This document shows, piece after piece, positions 1 to 9,478 of a DNA stretch of 32,130 nucleotides; positions within the stretch are counted from its first letter, which is position 1, and each line of letters begins with the position of its first letter. Made by a program: the position numbers and the translations under genes. Source of the DNA: Phenylobacterium aquaticum (lineage in GTDB: Bacteria; Pseudomonadota; Alphaproteobacteria; Caulobacterales; Caulobacteraceae); NCBI RefSeq assembly GCF_947378715.1, contig NZ_CANCLE010000024.1, positions 1 to 32,130 on the forward strand, given 5' to 3'. Under the pieces are notes generated by a model. That model was given only the letters and a program-made list of their open reading frames with translations, did not search any database and was not told the DNA's origin.

Positions 1-1291
<1,291 letters not shown>

Positions 1292-1350
1292 GACTGACAG
1301 ACCTCCGCGGGCGCCAGCTCCCGCATGGTCTTCGTCTAGAGCGCGTTTCG

Positions 1351-1371
1351 AAAAAGGGGAAGTCGATTCCC
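1351..1371 (-). terminator. Possible intrinsic terminator after the amidase gene
   Basis: On the minus strand, 25 nt after the amidase stop, GGGAA-TCGAC-TTCCC forms a 5-bp stem and is followed by C and five T (plus-strand AAAAA at 1351-1355). The stem is short, so strength is uncertain. The adjoining plus-strand sequence AGAGCGCGTTTCGAAAAAGG (1339-1358) resembles the start of a common alphaproteobacterial palindromic repeat, so this may be a decayed repeat used as a terminator. Confidence 0.4.
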
Positions 1372-1395
1372 GCAGCGCGGGGCGACCCCTTGGGA

Positions 1396-2607
1396 TCAGC
1401 GCGCGGCCAGCCGGGTTTCCTGGGCGAAATAGGCGTCGATGGAGTCGGCCACGGCGTTCATCATCTTGCCCCGACCACCCGGGTCGCGCAGGAAGGACTC
1501 GTCGTCGGGATTGTTGACGAAGCCCATCTCCAGCAGCACCGCCGGCACATCAGGGGCCAGCAGCACGGCGAGGCCCGCCTCACGATGGCTGCGGCGCAGC
1601 AGCTTGATATCGCTGTCGCTGATCCGGTCGAGCAGCATCTCGGCGAAGCTGGCGGAACGGTTCTTGGTGGCGCGCTGGGTCAGGTCGAACAGGATGCCGG
1701 AGACGCCACGGTCGCCCTGCAGGCTGGCCTTCATGAACCAGTCGTCCTTGGACACCAGCTTGGCCGAGCGGCTGACCGCCCGGTCGGCGAGGGTATAGAC
1801 GCTGGCGCCGCGATTGGCGGTGTTGGGGCCGGAATCGGCGTGCAGCGAGATGAACAGGTCGGCGCCGGCCCGACGCGCGATCGGCACCCGGGTCTCCAGC
1901 GGCACATAGACGTCCGAATCACGGGTCATGACCACGCGATAGCGGCCCGAGCGTTCCAGCCTGGCCTTCAGCGCCAGGGCCGCGGCCAGGGTGACGTCCT
2001 TTTCATAGCCGGTCGCGCCGAGGGCGCCGGGGTCCTTACCCCCATGGCCGGCGTCGATCACCACGATCTTCTTCAGGGCCAGCGGCGGCGCGCGCATCGG
2101 CATGGGCTGAGAAATGAAGGTGACGCCGTCGGCGCGCAGGGTGGGCGCGGAGGCGCCGGCCGCGGCGCCAGAGGCCAGGTCGATCACATAACGATAGGTG
2201 GCTGCGCCATCGGCGGGCGGCAACAGGAAGCGGCGCTTGATCACCGCGTCGCCGGTCAGGTCGACCTTGAGGCGCGCGCCGGTGGCCGTGCGGTCGATCA
2301 TCCAGGCGCCCACCAGCCCCTGGCCCCCGCCCTGCAAGGCGGAATCGACGTTTACGCCGGGAAGATTGATGATGAGGCGATGGTCGTCGGCGCCGTCGGC
2401 GATCACCTTGCCGGCGGCCGAACGGTCGAGGTCGATGACGATCCGGGTCTCGGCGCGATCACCGCCGAGCCGCACCTTGAGCACGCCGCCGCCCGCCGCC
2501 GAGGCCTGGGACACCGCAGCCACAGCCACGCACAGGGTCCCGGCGATCAAGGCCGCCAGCCCGCGCTTGCCGCTCCGCATTGCAAGGCCGCCAAGCCGCG
2601 ACAGCAT
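1396..2607 (-). CDS. amiC: N-acetylmuramoyl-L-alanine amidase (AMIN + Amidase_3), periplasmic
   Basis: Zinc hydrolase that cuts the amide bond between MurNAc and the stem peptide, usually during septal wall splitting. From ATG 2607 the product is 403 residues: signal peptide (about 1-38, ending ASA), an AMIN-type beta domain (about 40-150) that normally targets the septum, then the Amidase_3 catalytic domain. The zinc and catalytic residues can be seen: DAGHGGKDPG (His188), GYEKDVTL (Glu202), SLHAD (His256) and a late LLEMGFVNN Glu near residue 370. In-frame TTG (2622) and GTG (2619) starts exist; ATG 2607 is preferred for the GGTGGG 7 nt upstream. It is divergent from rne and lies just before mrcA, a wall-synthesis pairing. 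The symbol is by family; a single such amidase is typical of alphaproteobacteria. Confidence 0.9.
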   Translation of the reverse strand: MLSRLGGLAMRSGKRGLAALIAGTLCVAVAAVSQASAAGGGVLKVRLGGDRAETRIVIDLDRSAAGKVIADGADDHRLIINLPGVNVDSALQGGGQGLVGAWMIDRTATGARLKVDLTGDAVIKRRFLLPPADGAATYRYVIDLASGAAAGASAPTLRADGVTFISQPMPMRAPPLALKKIVVIDAGHGGKDPGALGATGYEKDVTLAAALALKARLERSGRYRVVMTRDSDVYVPLETRVPIARRAGADLFISLHADSGPNTANRGASVYTLADRAVSRSAKLVSKDDWFMKASLQGDRGVSGILFDLTQRATKNRSASFAEMLLDRISDSDIKLLRRSHREAGLAVLLAPDVPAVLLEMGFVNNPDDESFLRDPGGRGKMMNAVADSIDAYFAQETRLAAR

Positions 2608-2650
2608 ACTGAAACCCACCAACCCACTCGATTATCGTATTTGGGAATTC

Positions 2651-2676
2651 ACTATAGACCCAAACCGGGTAGACAA
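2651..2676 (-). promoter_or_regulatory. Candidate housekeeping promoter for the amidase gene
   Basis: On the minus strand TTGTCTA (2676-2670), an 11-nt spacer and TCTATAGT (2658-2651) partly match the Caulobacter sigma-73 pattern TTGaCgS-N10-14-GCTANAWC. It would give a leader of roughly 35-40 nt before ATG 2607. Motif match by eye only. Confidence 0.35.
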
Positions 2677-3013
2677 ACGGTTAAGCGCGCCGTCAGAGCG
2701 CGGCCTTTCCTTTTCCGCCCCAGTGTTGCAATGTCGACCCGCGTGTGATCGCCCACGGCCTCGCCCGGGCGCCGTCCGCGCAAATCAGCCTGCGTCGGCT
2801 ACCGACTTTTCGGCCACCACGCATCATCCGATCCGCGCCCGCGCTCTGTGGGCGCGCCTGGGAAACACACTATGGGCAGCGCCGCTCGAGCCAACTTCCG
2901 GCCTAGCACCGCCCGCGTCGTCTTCGACGCGATCGGCGGATGCGCGCGCGCCCTCCTGACAAATAGGCGGCGCCCGGCCCGTGGGTTCGCGGCGCGCCAC
3001 GGAGATTCACCTA
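2677..3013 (+). other. Long intergenic region / probable 5' leader of rne
   Basis: About 340 nt between the amidase promoter and the rne start hold no convincing gene. A GC hairpin CGCGCCC-N9-GGGCGCG sits at 2834-2856. RNase E genes of other bacteria have long structured leaders through which RNase E limits its own mRNA, so an autoregulatory leader is plausible, but no conserved element is recognised and no rne promoter could be placed with confidence. Confidence 0.4.
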
Positions 3014-5662
3014 ATGACGAAGAAGATGCTTATCGACGCCGCGCACGCAGAAGAGACGCGTGTGGTGGTGGTCGACGGGAACCGGGTTGAAGAATTCGAT
3101 TTCGAGAGCCAGAACCGCAAACAACTTAGAGGCAACATCTATCTCGCCAAGGTGACCCGGGTGGAGCCCTCGCTCCAGGCGGCGTTCATCGAATATGGCG
3201 GGAACCGCCACGGCTTCCTGGCCTTCAACGAAATCCACCCTGACTACTACCAGATCCCCGTCGCGGATCGCGAAGCCCTCATGCGCGAAGAGGCCGAGGA
3301 GGACGACGAGCCCCATGAGGCTCGCGCCCGGTCCAACGACGACGAGGACGAGGACGACAGCGTCGATGACGACGATGACGTCATGGAAGAAGAAGTCGCC
3401 CGGCGTCGCCGGCGGCTGATGCGCAAGTACAAGATCCAGGAAGTGATCCGCCGCCGGCAGATCATGCTGGTGCAGGTCGTCAAGGAAGAGCGCGGCAACA
3501 AGGGTGCGGCGCTCACCACCTATCTGTCGCTCGCCGGCCGTTATGGCGTCCTGATGCCCAACACCGCCCGGGGCGGCGGGATCAGCCGCAAGATCACCAC
3601 GGTCACCGACCGCAAGCGCCTCAAGGGCGTGGTCCAGAGCCTGGATGTGCCGGACGGCATGGGGCTGATCGTGCGCACGGCCGGCGCCAAGCGCACCAAG
3701 GCCGAGATCAAGCGCGACTACGAATATCTGCTGCGCCTGTGGGAGAACATCCGCGACACCACCCTGCACTCGGTGGCGCCGGCGCTGATCTATGAGGAAG
3801 AGGACCTGGTCAAACGGACCATCCGCGACCTCTATGACAAGGACATCGATGAGGTCTGGGTCGAGGGTGAGGCCGGCTTCAAGGAAGCCCGCGACTTCAT
3901 GCGCATGCTGATGCCCTCGCAGGCCAAGAAGGTTCAGGCCTATCGCGAAGCGACCCCGCTGTTCGTGAAGCACAAGGTCGAGGACCACCTCAGCCAGATC
4001 TACACCCCCACCGTGCCCCTGCGCTCGGGCGGCTATCTGGTGATCAACCAGACCGAGGCCCTGGTGGCCGTCGACGTGAACTCCGGCCGCGCCACTCGCG
4101 AGCGGAACATCGAGGCGACCGCGCTGAAGACCAACATGGAGGCGGCCGAAGAGACCGCTCGCCAGCTGCGTCTGCGCGATCTGGCCGGCCTGATCGTCAT
4201 CGACTTCATCGACATGGATGAGTCGAAGAACAACCGGGCGGTCGAGAAGAAGCTGAAGGATTCGCTGAAGGACGACCGCGCCCGCATCCAGATGGGCAAG
4301 ATCTCGACCTTCGGCCTGATGGAGATCAGCCGTCAGCGTCGCCGCAGCGGCGTGCTGGAAGGCACGACCCATGTCTGCGAACATTGCGCCGGCACCGGGC
4401 GGGTCCGCTCCGTGGAGTCCAGCGCCCTGGCGGCCCTGCGCGCCATCGAGATGGAGGCTCTGAAGGGCGGCGGCGAGGCGACCCTGAAGGTCCCGCGCGC
4501 GGTCGGCCTTTATATTCTCAACGAGAAGCGCAACCACTTGGCGCGGGTCCACGAGACCCTCGGCCTGTTCATCACCATCCTGATCGACGACGTCCTGGCC
4601 CATGCCGATCACGAGATCGAGCGCACCGCCAGCGAGCCCCGTCCCGAGCACGCGATCATCGCCCGTCAGAAGCCGCTGGAGGCCTATGCCCCCGCCGACG
4701 ACGACTTCGACGATGACGCCTATGAGGACGAGGACGAAGACGAGGACGACGAGGAAATCGTCAGCAAGGGCCGCGACGACGAGGAAGAGGATGAGGACGA
4801 GGACGATGATCGTCCGGTTCGCGCCTCTGGTCGCGCCCCCGCCGCGGATGCGCCGGCCTCCGACGATGACGAGAGCGGCGCCCGTCGCGGCCGTCGCCGT
4901 CGCCGTCGCGGGCGCCGGGGCGACGAGCCCCGCGCCGCCGAGGAGCCCAAGGCTCCCCGCGCGCCGGAGCCCCTGCGCGCTGACGAGGAAGACGATGGCC
5001 ATGGCGGCCGCCGTCGCCGTCGCGGACGCCGTGGCGGTCGCCGGATGCGTGACGACAGCCGTCCCGCCGACGTCTTCGCCTGGACGCGCCCCTGGGTGCC
5101 CTATGGCGATGATCCCTTTGTCTGGCACGATCCGGCGGAAGACTTCCGCGCCCCGGCCCCGGCCAATGACCGCGCCCCTTCGCCTGTCGTGATGGAGGAA
5201 GAGGCCGACGACGCGGCTTCGCCGATGATCGCCCCGGCTGCCGAGGGCGGCGACGACATGTGGGTCGAACTGCCCGCGATCGAGGACAAGCCGAAGAAGG
5301 GCCGCGCCCGTCGCGGCCGTGGCGGACGCACCGTCGACGCCGAGGCTGTCGCCGAGGCGCCTGAAGTGGTCGCCGCCGAGGTCGAGGTCGCCGAAGGCGC
5401 CCCGGCCGAGCCGGACCCGGTGGTCGTCGCCGAGGAAGAGGCGCCCGCCAAGCCGGCCCGCGCCCGCCGCAGCCGCGCCAAAGCCGCCCCGGTCGAGGCC
5501 GTCGCCGAGGTCGTCGAGGCCCCAGCAGCAGCGGTCGCGCCCGAGCCTGTCGCCGCAGAGCCCGTTGTCGAAGTCGCCCCGGCGGCCCCGCGCGAGCCGG
5601 ATCCGGCCGAGATCGTCGCTCCGCCCGCCGCTCCGAAGAGAGGCTGGTGGCGTCGCGGTTGA
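3014..5662 (+). CDS. rne: Ribonuclease E, degradosome scaffold
   Basis: Essential endoribonuclease for mRNA decay and for rRNA/tRNA processing; 882 residues. The N-terminal half is catalytic: an S1 domain (about 35-180) interrupted by a very acidic, then Arg-rich insertion (about 92-150), the DNase I-like site with Asp354 in DVNSGR and Asp397 in DFIDMD (43 apart, as E. coli D303/D346), and the Zn-link CEHC (Cys455, Cys458). The C-terminal ~400 residues alternate acidic runs with Arg-rich RNA-binding blocks (about 626-640 and 665-685), then Ala/Val/Glu-rich low complexity. The protein ends GWWRRG, like the PNPase-binding tail known in Caulobacter RNase E. The published Caulobacter S1 insertion binds RhlB. 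I chose ATG 3014 (GGAG 9 nt upstream; family N-terminus TKKMLIDAAHAEETR) over an in-frame upstream start at 2981. Confidence 0.97.
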   Translation: MTKKMLIDAAHAEETRVVVVDGNRVEEFDFESQNRKQLRGNIYLAKVTRVEPSLQAAFIEYGGNRHGFLAFNEIHPDYYQIPVADREALMREEAEEDDEPHEARARSNDDEDEDDSVDDDDDVMEEEVARRRRRLMRKYKIQEVIRRRQIMLVQVVKEERGNKGAALTTYLSLAGRYGVLMPNTARGGGISRKITTVTDRKRLKGVVQSLDVPDGMGLIVRTAGAKRTKAEIKRDYEYLLRLWENIRDTTLHSVAPALIYEEEDLVKRTIRDLYDKDIDEVWVEGEAGFKEARDFMRMLMPSQAKKVQAYREATPLFVKHKVEDHLSQIYTPTVPLRSGGYLVINQTEALVAVDVNSGRATRERNIEATALKTNMEAAEETARQLRLRDLAGLIVIDFIDMDESKNNRAVEKKLKDSLKDDRARIQMGKISTFGLMEISRQRRRSGVLEGTTHVCEHCAGTGRVRSVESSALAALRAIEMEALKGGGEATLKVPRAVGLYILNEKRNHLARVHETLGLFITILIDDVLAHADHEIERTASEPRPEHAIIARQKPLEAYAPADDDFDDDAYEDEDEDEDDEEIVSKGRDDEEEDEDEDDDRPVRASGRAPAADAPASDDDESGARRGRRRRRRGRRGDEPRAAEEPKAPRAPEPLRADEEDDGHGGRRRRRGRRGGRRMRDDSRPADVFAWTRPWVPYGDDPFVWHDPAEDFRAPAPANDRAPSPVVMEEEADDAASPMIAPAAEGGDDMWVELPAIEDKPKKGRARRGRGGRTVDAEAVAEAPEVVAAEVEVAEGAPAEPDPVVVAEEEAPAKPARARRSRAKAAPVEAVAEVVEAPAAAVAPEPVAAEPVVEVAPAAPREPDPAEIVAPPAAPKRGWWRRG

Positions 5663-5671
5663 CGCTATAGG

Positions 5672-5731
5672 GTTCGGGTCGGGGAGCGGCGCTTAGGAGT
5701 TCTTGAGAAGCATGGTCTCCCCGACCCGAAC
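5672..5731 (+). repeat. Perfect 15-bp inverted repeat enclosing the M48 protease start site
   Basis: GTTCGGGTCGGGGAG (5672-5686) is repeated exactly in inverse as CTCCCCGACCCGAAC (5717-5731). The 30-nt loop holds the AGGAG ribosome site (5695-5699) and the ATG (5712), and the 3' arm covers codons 2-7. It starts 9 nt after the rne stop codon. It could be an mRNA stem controlling translation or processing; the lack of a T-run argues against a simple terminator. Confidence 0.75.
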
Positions 5732-7100
5732 GCCATTCCGTCTGGCCATGGCCGCAGCCCTGGCCATGAGCCTGACGGTGCGGCCCGCGCCCGCCGCCGC
5801 CCAGGATGACAATGTCTCCCTGATCCGGGACACCGAGATCGAGGACATACTGCACGACGACGCTGCGCCGCTGTTCGACGCCGCAGGCCTCGACGCCAAG
5901 TCGGTGCACATCCTTCTGATCGGCAGTTCGGACCTGCAGGCCTTCGCCTCGCCCGGGACCATGGCGGTCTATACCGGCCTGATCCTGGAATCGAAGTCGC
6001 CGAACCAGTTGCAGGGCGTCATGGCCCACGAGATCGGACACCTGGCCGGCGGCCACTCCGCCCGCTCCGACGACATGAACCGCGCCGGGCTGAAGCCCTT
6101 TCTCTTGACCATGGGGCTGGGCGTCCTGGCCGCCCTGGCCGGCAACGCCGAGGCCGGCGCCGTGCTGGCCGGCAACGCCGGCTATTTCGGCACCCTGGGC
6201 GCCCTGGGCTACAGCCGCGAGCAGGAGAGCCGCGCCGACCAGGCCGGGGCGACCTATCTGGAAAAGGCCGGCATGTCAGGGCGCGGTCTGGTCGAGTTCT
6301 TCGACAATTTCCGCTACCAGGAAGTCTTCCAGGAAGCCCGGCGGTTCCCGTATTTCCGCAGCCACCCGCTGTCGTCAGACCGGATCGAGGCCCTGCGCGC
6401 CCGGGTCGAGAAACTGCCCCACTACACCCAGACCGACAGCCCGGAAGCCATGGCCCGGCACGAGATCATGAAGGCCAAGCTGCAGGGCTTCATCAATCCC
6501 AACATCGCCATGGCCAAGTGCGGCGACAAGGACCCGGACTATCCGACCCAGTACGCCTGCGCGATCGCCTATTATCAGCTGCGCGAGCCGGAGAAGGCGA
6601 TCAAGCGCATCGACTCCATGCTGGCCGCCCAGCCGAACAACGCCTACCTCTGGGAGCTCAAGGGCCAGGTGCTGTTCGAATTCGGCCACGCGCCCGAGGC
6701 CGAGGCTCCGCAGCGCAAGTCGGTCGCTCTGAAGCCCGACGCCCCGCTGCTGCGGGTCAATCTTGGCCAGACCCTGATCGCCCTGCCGGACAAGGCCAAG
6801 GTCGAGGAAGGCGTGGTCGAGCTCAAGCGCTCCCTCGACCAGGACGGCGACAACGCCGTCGCCTGGCGGCTGCTGGCGGAGGCCTATGCCGGCCAGGGCA
6901 AGGACGGCCTGGCCCGCTACGCCACCGCCGAATACAACGACCGCATCGGCGACAAGCGCCAGGCCCTGATCTTCGCCATGCGGGCGCGGGACATGCTGGA
7001 CAAACATTCCCCCGAATGGCGGCGCGCCACCGACATCGCCCGGACCTCAAACCCGGACAAGGACACCTATCGCGGGCTCGACAAGGACGACCGGCTTTAG
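5712..7100 (+). CDS. BepA/YfgC-like M48 metalloprotease with C-terminal TPRs, periplasmic
   Basis: Secreted zinc peptidase of the M48 family fused to TPR helices, the architecture of E. coli BepA, which helps assemble or degrade outer-membrane proteins such as LptD. From ATG 5712 it has 462 residues: signal peptide ending near APAAAQ, an M48 domain with HEIGHLAGGH, an EQESRADQAG helix giving the third zinc ligand, and TPR-like repeats from about residue 270 to the end (YYQLREPEKAIKRID, WELKGQVLFEFGHAPEAE, WRLLAEAYAGQGK). An in-frame TTG at 5703 sits only 3 nt after AGGAG, so ATG is preferred. It is 49 nt downstream of rne and followed by a DsbA-like lipoprotein gene. Role in outer-membrane protein quality control is inferred from family and neighbour. 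Confidence 0.9.
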   Translation: MVSPTRTPFRLAMAAALAMSLTVRPAPAAAQDDNVSLIRDTEIEDILHDDAAPLFDAAGLDAKSVHILLIGSSDLQAFASPGTMAVYTGLILESKSPNQLQGVMAHEIGHLAGGHSARSDDMNRAGLKPFLLTMGLGVLAALAGNAEAGAVLAGNAGYFGTLGALGYSREQESRADQAGATYLEKAGMSGRGLVEFFDNFRYQEVFQEARRFPYFRSHPLSSDRIEALRARVEKLPHYTQTDSPEAMARHEIMKAKLQGFINPNIAMAKCGDKDPDYPTQYACAIAYYQLREPEKAIKRIDSMLAAQPNNAYLWELKGQVLFEFGHAPEAEAPQRKSVALKPDAPLLRVNLGQTLIALPDKAKVEEGVVELKRSLDQDGDNAVAWRLLAEAYAGQGKDGLARYATAEYNDRIGDKRQALIFAMRARDMLDKHSPEWRRATDIARTSNPDKDTYRGLDKDDRL

Positions 7101-7158
7101 CCGCCGCGCCACCTCGCGCCCTTCGCAAACCCCACCGCTTCCACTAAGCCCTGGCTCC

Positions 7159-7887
7159 ATGAAAACACCCTTCCGCGTCGCCGCCGTCGCGCTCTGCGCC
7201 CTCCTCGCCCTGACCGGCTGCCAGAAGTCCGCCGATGCGGCGTTCGGGGAAAAGGTGCGCGGCTATCTGCTCGCCCATCCCGAGGTGATCGAGGAAGCCA
7301 TCGTCGCCCTGAACGCCAAGAAGCAGGCCGACGCCGCCAACCTGGCCAAGGCCTCGCTCACCACGCAGAAGAAGGCGCTGGAGGCTGATCCGCGCGATTT
7401 CGTGGCCAATCCGGGCGGCCAGATCACGGTGGTGGAGTTCTTCGACTACCGCTGCGGCTACTGCAAACTGTCCGCGCCCGAGGTGGTGAAGATCATTCAG
7501 CAGAACCCCGACGTCCGGTTCGTGTTCAAGGAGTTCCCGATCTTTGGCGCCGAGTCCGACCTGGCCGCCAAGATCGCCCTGACCTCGGCCGGCAAGGCCA
7601 AGGGGGTGCAACTCTACCAGGCCTGGATGGCGGAGAAGGCCCTGGACGACGCGGCCATCGACCGCCACCTGGCCGCCCTGGGCATAGACCCGACCGCCGC
7701 CAAGGCCGCCGGCGAATCACCGGCTATCGCCAAGCAACTGGCCGACACCCGCGACCTGGCCAAGGCGCTCAATATCGAGGGCACGCCGGCCTTCATCGTC
7801 GGCGACCGGATGATCCCGGGCGCCGACCTGCCCGCCCTGCGCGCCGCGATCACCGAGGCCAAGGCCGCGATCCGACGGGCGGGTTAG
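7159..7887 (+). CDS. DsbA/ScsC-like thioredoxin-fold lipoprotein
   Basis: Probable periplasmic thiol-disulfide oxidoreductase of 242 residues. A lipoprotein signal ends LALTGC with Cys21 as the lipidated residue. Residues ~29-55 (FGEKVRGYLLAHPEVIEEA) match the helical N-terminal region of ScsC/BdbD-type proteins, which serves oligomerisation in ScsC. The thioredoxin fold follows, with active-site Cys99-Gly-Tyr-Cys102 and the cis-Pro loop in EGTPAF. ATG 7159 has no strong ribosome site. It lies 58 nt after the BepA-like gene on the same strand, so co-transcription is likely. Because BepA acts on disulfide-bonded LptD in E. coli, a shared role in envelope folding is a reasonable inference; direct substrates are unknown. 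Confidence 0.88.
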   Translation: MKTPFRVAAVALCALLALTGCQKSADAAFGEKVRGYLLAHPEVIEEAIVALNAKKQADAANLAKASLTTQKKALEADPRDFVANPGGQITVVEFFDYRCGYCKLSAPEVVKIIQQNPDVRFVFKEFPIFGAESDLAAKIALTSAGKAKGVQLYQAWMAEKALDDAAIDRHLAALGIDPTAAKAAGESPAIAKQLADTRDLAKALNIEGTPAFIVGDRMIPGADLPALRAAITEAKAAIRRAG

Positions 7888-7949
7888 AATTTATAGTACG
7901 GCCTTACCTAAGGTCTGCCTTTCCAAGACCACCTAGAGGCGCATAGGAT

Positions 7950-7972
7950 TCCCGGAAAACATTGTTTCGGGA
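7950..7972 (+). promoter_or_regulatory. Leader hairpin overlapping the ribosome site of the FAD oxidoreductase gene
   Basis: TCCCG (7950-7954) and AAAC (7957-7960) pair with GTTT (7964-7967) and CGGGA (7968-7972) around an ATT loop, with a 2-nt bulge. The GGGAGG ribosome site (7969-7974) lies partly in the stem, 4 nt before the ATG, so folding would hinder initiation. Short arms; may be chance. Confidence 0.3.
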
Positions 7973-7978
7973 GGCTTC

Positions 7979-9478
7979 ATGACCGAACAGGTCCTGGTGA
8001 TCGGCGCCGGCATGGCCGGGCTCTGCGCGGCCCTGGCGCTCGCGCCGACAGGCCGCGAGATCACCCTGCTCGAGCGCGACCCGCCGCCGCCGGGCGGAGA
8101 CGCTGATCAGGCCTTCGCCGACTGGACGCGGCGCGGCGTCGGCCACCTGCGCCACAGCCATGCCTTCCTGGCCCGCCTGAGATCGGTGATCCGTGACGAG
8201 CATCGCGCCCTGCTGGATGACCTGCTGGCCGCCGGTTGCCGCGAGATCGCCTTCGCCGAAATGCTGACCGACCTGCACAAGACCCGTTACGTCGCCAAGC
8301 CGATCGACGCGGAACTGGTGGTGCTGACCAGCCGGCGAACCACCCTGGAGTTGATCATCCGGCGCTATGTGGAGCGCCTGCCCCACGTGACCATCCGCTC
8401 GGAGACCTTCGTCAAGGCCCTGGCGGTGGAGACCGCCCCGGATCGCCCCCTGAAGGTCACTGGGGTCGTGCTGGAGAATGGCGAGACCCTGAGCGCGGAT
8501 CTGGTCGTGGACGCCGCCGGGCGCACCTCTGGGGCCTGCGAGCAACTGACGGAGTTGGGCGCCGCGATCGGTGAGGTCTCCGAGACCGCGGGCATCCTCT
8601 ATTTCACCCGTCACTACCGCCTGCGCCCCGGCCAGAGCGAGCCGCCGCGCGGCAAGACCCCGGCCAGCGGCGACCTGGGCTTCCTGAAGTTCGGCGTGTT
8701 CCCGGCTGACAATAGTTGCTTCTCGATCACCATCTGCGTGCCTGAGATCGAGATGGAGATGCGCAAGGCGATCGTCGACCCCGACACCTTCGACGCCCTG
8801 TGCCGCCAGATGCCCGGCATGGTCCCCTGGATCGAACCGGAGCGCACCGAGGGGGTGAGCAAGGTGTTCGGCATGGGCGACCTGCACAGCCGTTGGCGCG
8901 ACCTGGTCAAGGATGGCCGGGCGGCGGCGACGGGCTTCTTCGCCATAGGCGACAGTCTGGTGCGCACCAATCCGCTCTATGGCCGGGGCTGTTCCTTCGC
9001 CGCCGTCAGCGCCTATCTGCTGCGCGACACCCTGGCCGAAAGCCCCGATCCCACGGCCCGGGCCCTGATCTTCCACGACAAGGTCGCCGCCGAGATCAGG
9101 CCCTATTACGACAACATGCTGGAACAGGACCGCGCCGCCATCCGCCGGGCCCGCCACGCGCTCACCCCCAGCTACAGGCCGGGGCTGCGGGCGCGGGTGC
9201 TGAAGAGCTTCCTGGAGGATGGGGTCAATATCGCCGTCCGATCCGACCCCGGTCTGATGCGTGAGGCCTTGCGCGGCTTCCACATGCTGGAGCACCCCTC
9301 GGCCTGGCTGCGCCGGCCTCGGAACCTGGCCAAGGTGATGGGCTATTGGGCGCGCGGCAAAGCCGCCAACGCCGCCGCCTATCCGCCCCAGCTAGGGCCT
9401 GAGCGTGGCGAGCTCTACCGCGCGGTGGGTGTCTCGGCCTCGGCCGACATCGAGCGCCTGGCGGCGGAACGGGCCTAG
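7979..9478 (+). CDS. FAD-dependent oxidoreductase / monooxygenase-like protein
   Basis: Flavoprotein of 499 residues with the PHBH/geranylgeranyl-reductase-like Rossmann fold. The N-terminal VLVIGAGMAGLCAA dinucleotide-binding motif is followed by LLERD, where the acidic residue binds the FAD ribose. The second FAD motif, GFFAIGDSLVRTNPLYGRGCSFA, lies around residues 318-342. An early GHLRHSHAF segment near residues 55-63 resembles a conserved stretch in related hydroxylases. No signal peptide or membrane anchor. Start ATG 7979 is supported by GGGAGG 4 nt upstream. The gene stands alone between the DsbA-like gene and a convergent SDR gene, so context gives no substrate; the specific reaction is unknown. 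Confidence 0.85.
   Translation: MTEQVLVIGAGMAGLCAALALAPTGREITLLERDPPPPGGDADQAFADWTRRGVGHLRHSHAFLARLRSVIRDEHRALLDDLLAAGCREIAFAEMLTDLHKTRYVAKPIDAELVVLTSRRTTLELIIRRYVERLPHVTIRSETFVKALAVETAPDRPLKVTGVVLENGETLSADLVVDAAGRTSGACEQLTELGAAIGEVSETAGILYFTRHYRLRPGQSEPPRGKTPASGDLGFLKFGVFPADNSCFSITICVPEIEMEMRKAIVDPDTFDALCRQMPGMVPWIEPERTEGVSKVFGMGDLHSRWRDLVKDGRAAATGFFAIGDSLVRTNPLYGRGCSFAAVSAYLLRDTLAESPDPTARALIFHDKVAAEIRPYYDNMLEQDRAAIRRARHALTPSYRPGLRARVLKSFLEDGVNIAVRSDPGLMREALRGFHMLEHPSAWLRRPRNLAKVMGYWARGKAANAAAYPPQLGPERGELYRAVGVSASADIERLAAERA

Noticed and set aside
1390..2748. Long plus-strand open frame opposite the amidase
   Set aside because: Antisense shadow of a gene with all Amidase_3 zinc ligands.
3011..5128. 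A ~700-codon open frame antisense to rne
   Set aside because: It is a by-product of GC-rich codon use. Its translation is low-complexity (Val/Leu/Asp/Gly-rich) with no family motif, while the plus strand encodes an unmistakable RNase E.
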